Part shown: piece by piece, positions 5,422 through 5,561 of the stretch
How positions within the stretch are numbered: the stretch's first letter is position 1
Layout: each line of letters starts with the position of its first letter
NCBI GenBank assembly: GCA_964439135.1
Contig: CAYTNN010000262.1
Location: 1 to 5,561, forward strand
DNA: 5,561 bases
Source: JAFGPJ01 sp964439135
GTDB taxonomy: Bacteria > Planctomycetota > Phycisphaerae > Sedimentisphaerales > Anaerobacaceae
Direction: 5' to 3'
Program-made: the position numbers and the translations under genes
Notes under the pieces: generated by a model
Database searches by the model: none
Seen by the model: only the letters and a program-made list of their open reading frames with translations
Told to the model about the DNA's origin: nothing

Positions 5422-5442
5422 GGTGTGCGGTGCACACCCTAC
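5422..5442 (-). repeat. Hairpin element 5 (RTAGGRTGKGC family)
   Basis: GGTGTGC (5422-5428), loop GGT and GCACACC (5432-5438) form a perfect 7-bp stem. The minus-strand head is GTAGGGTGTGC (5432-5442). It is the inverted counterpart of element 1, with an identical stem and a different loop. Confidence 0.65.
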
Positions 5443-5455
5443 CAAGTTCTTGATC

Positions 5456-5516
5456 GGTGGGCCAAACTGATTTACGATCCATTCGGCTTTGATCGGTTGA
5501 TTACAACCCACCCTAT
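5456..5516 (-). repeat. Hairpin element 6 (RTAGGRTGKGC family), long form
   Basis: Outer arms GGTGGG (5456-5461) and CCCACC (5507-5512) enclose about 45 bases. An inner hairpin GGTTG, ATTA, CAACC (5495-5508) overlaps the right arm, so the two pairings compete. The minus-strand head is ATAGGGTGGGT (5506-5516). GATCGG occurs beside it at 5452-5457 and inside it at 5491-5496. It may carry an insertion between the arms. Bases 5517-5561 show nothing further. Confidence 0.45.
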
Positions 5517-5561
5517 TCATGAAAGGCTGCCTGCCGTCAAGTAATATGTTTCCTCTTTTTT

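Noticed and set aside
5083..5520. Open frames on both strands at 5083-5385, 5175-5366 and 5209-5520
   Set aside because: They overlap the membrane protein gene or the hairpin elements, contradict each other, and lack ribosome binding sites and family features.
5507..5543. Minus-strand TTGACG as a -35 box near the right end
   Set aside because: No acceptable -10 box lies 16-18 bases away, and the site falls next to hairpin element 6.

Overview
The window most likely comes from a planctomycete, probably a Phycisphaerae-like lineage. This is an inference. It rests on a moderately GC-rich housekeeping gene beside a long repeat-filled spacer. The spacer carries short motifs I associate with that group's draft genomes: AATTGGGTTTGTTTTTTC blocks, ACCACGAAG runs, and GTAGGGTGTGC-type hairpins. 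No rRNA, tRNA, CRISPR array, integrase or transposase gene was found.

Region 1 (1-2347, minus strand) is the first 782 codons of polA, DNA polymerase I. It has an intact 5' nuclease, an intact proofreading exonuclease and the start of the polymerase domain. The C-terminal end lies beyond position 1. A near-consensus sigma70-type promoter (TTGACA, 17 nt, TAAAGT) sits so close to the ATG that the mRNA should be leaderless or almost so.

Region 2 (2348-3545) is about 1.2 kb without a normal gene. It holds two similar units of about 110 bp bounded by AATTGG(G/C)TTTG repeats. Read on the minus strand, both contain a short peptide frame with a shared NKPNS block. After these come ACCACGAAG repeats, a degenerate CCTGAGC/TTCGAC palindrome, a signal-peptide-like ORF fragment, a pair of CCCGTGAGATAYGCTG repeats, and three hairpin elements.

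Region 3 (3546-5200, plus strand) is visibly richer in A/T than polA and holds two genes. The first encodes 321 residues: an N-terminal CxxC...CxxC zinc ribbon, a middle part that may be a winged helix, and a C-terminal domain like nucleoside 2-deoxyribosyltransferase. The second encodes a 169-residue protein with four predicted membrane segments and no recognised family. Each has a good ribosome binding site. They lie in the same direction, 179 nt apart.

Region 4 (5201-5561) has no convincing gene, only a doubtful 43-codon ORF and two more hairpin elements. Six hairpins with a common head close to RTAGGRTGKGC occur between 3341 and 5516 and surround the two-gene segment. The best candidate for a new system is the zinc-ribbon/deoxyribosyltransferase-like protein, perhaps with its membrane neighbour, carried in a repeat-bounded and probably transferred segment. 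A defence role is a hypothesis only.
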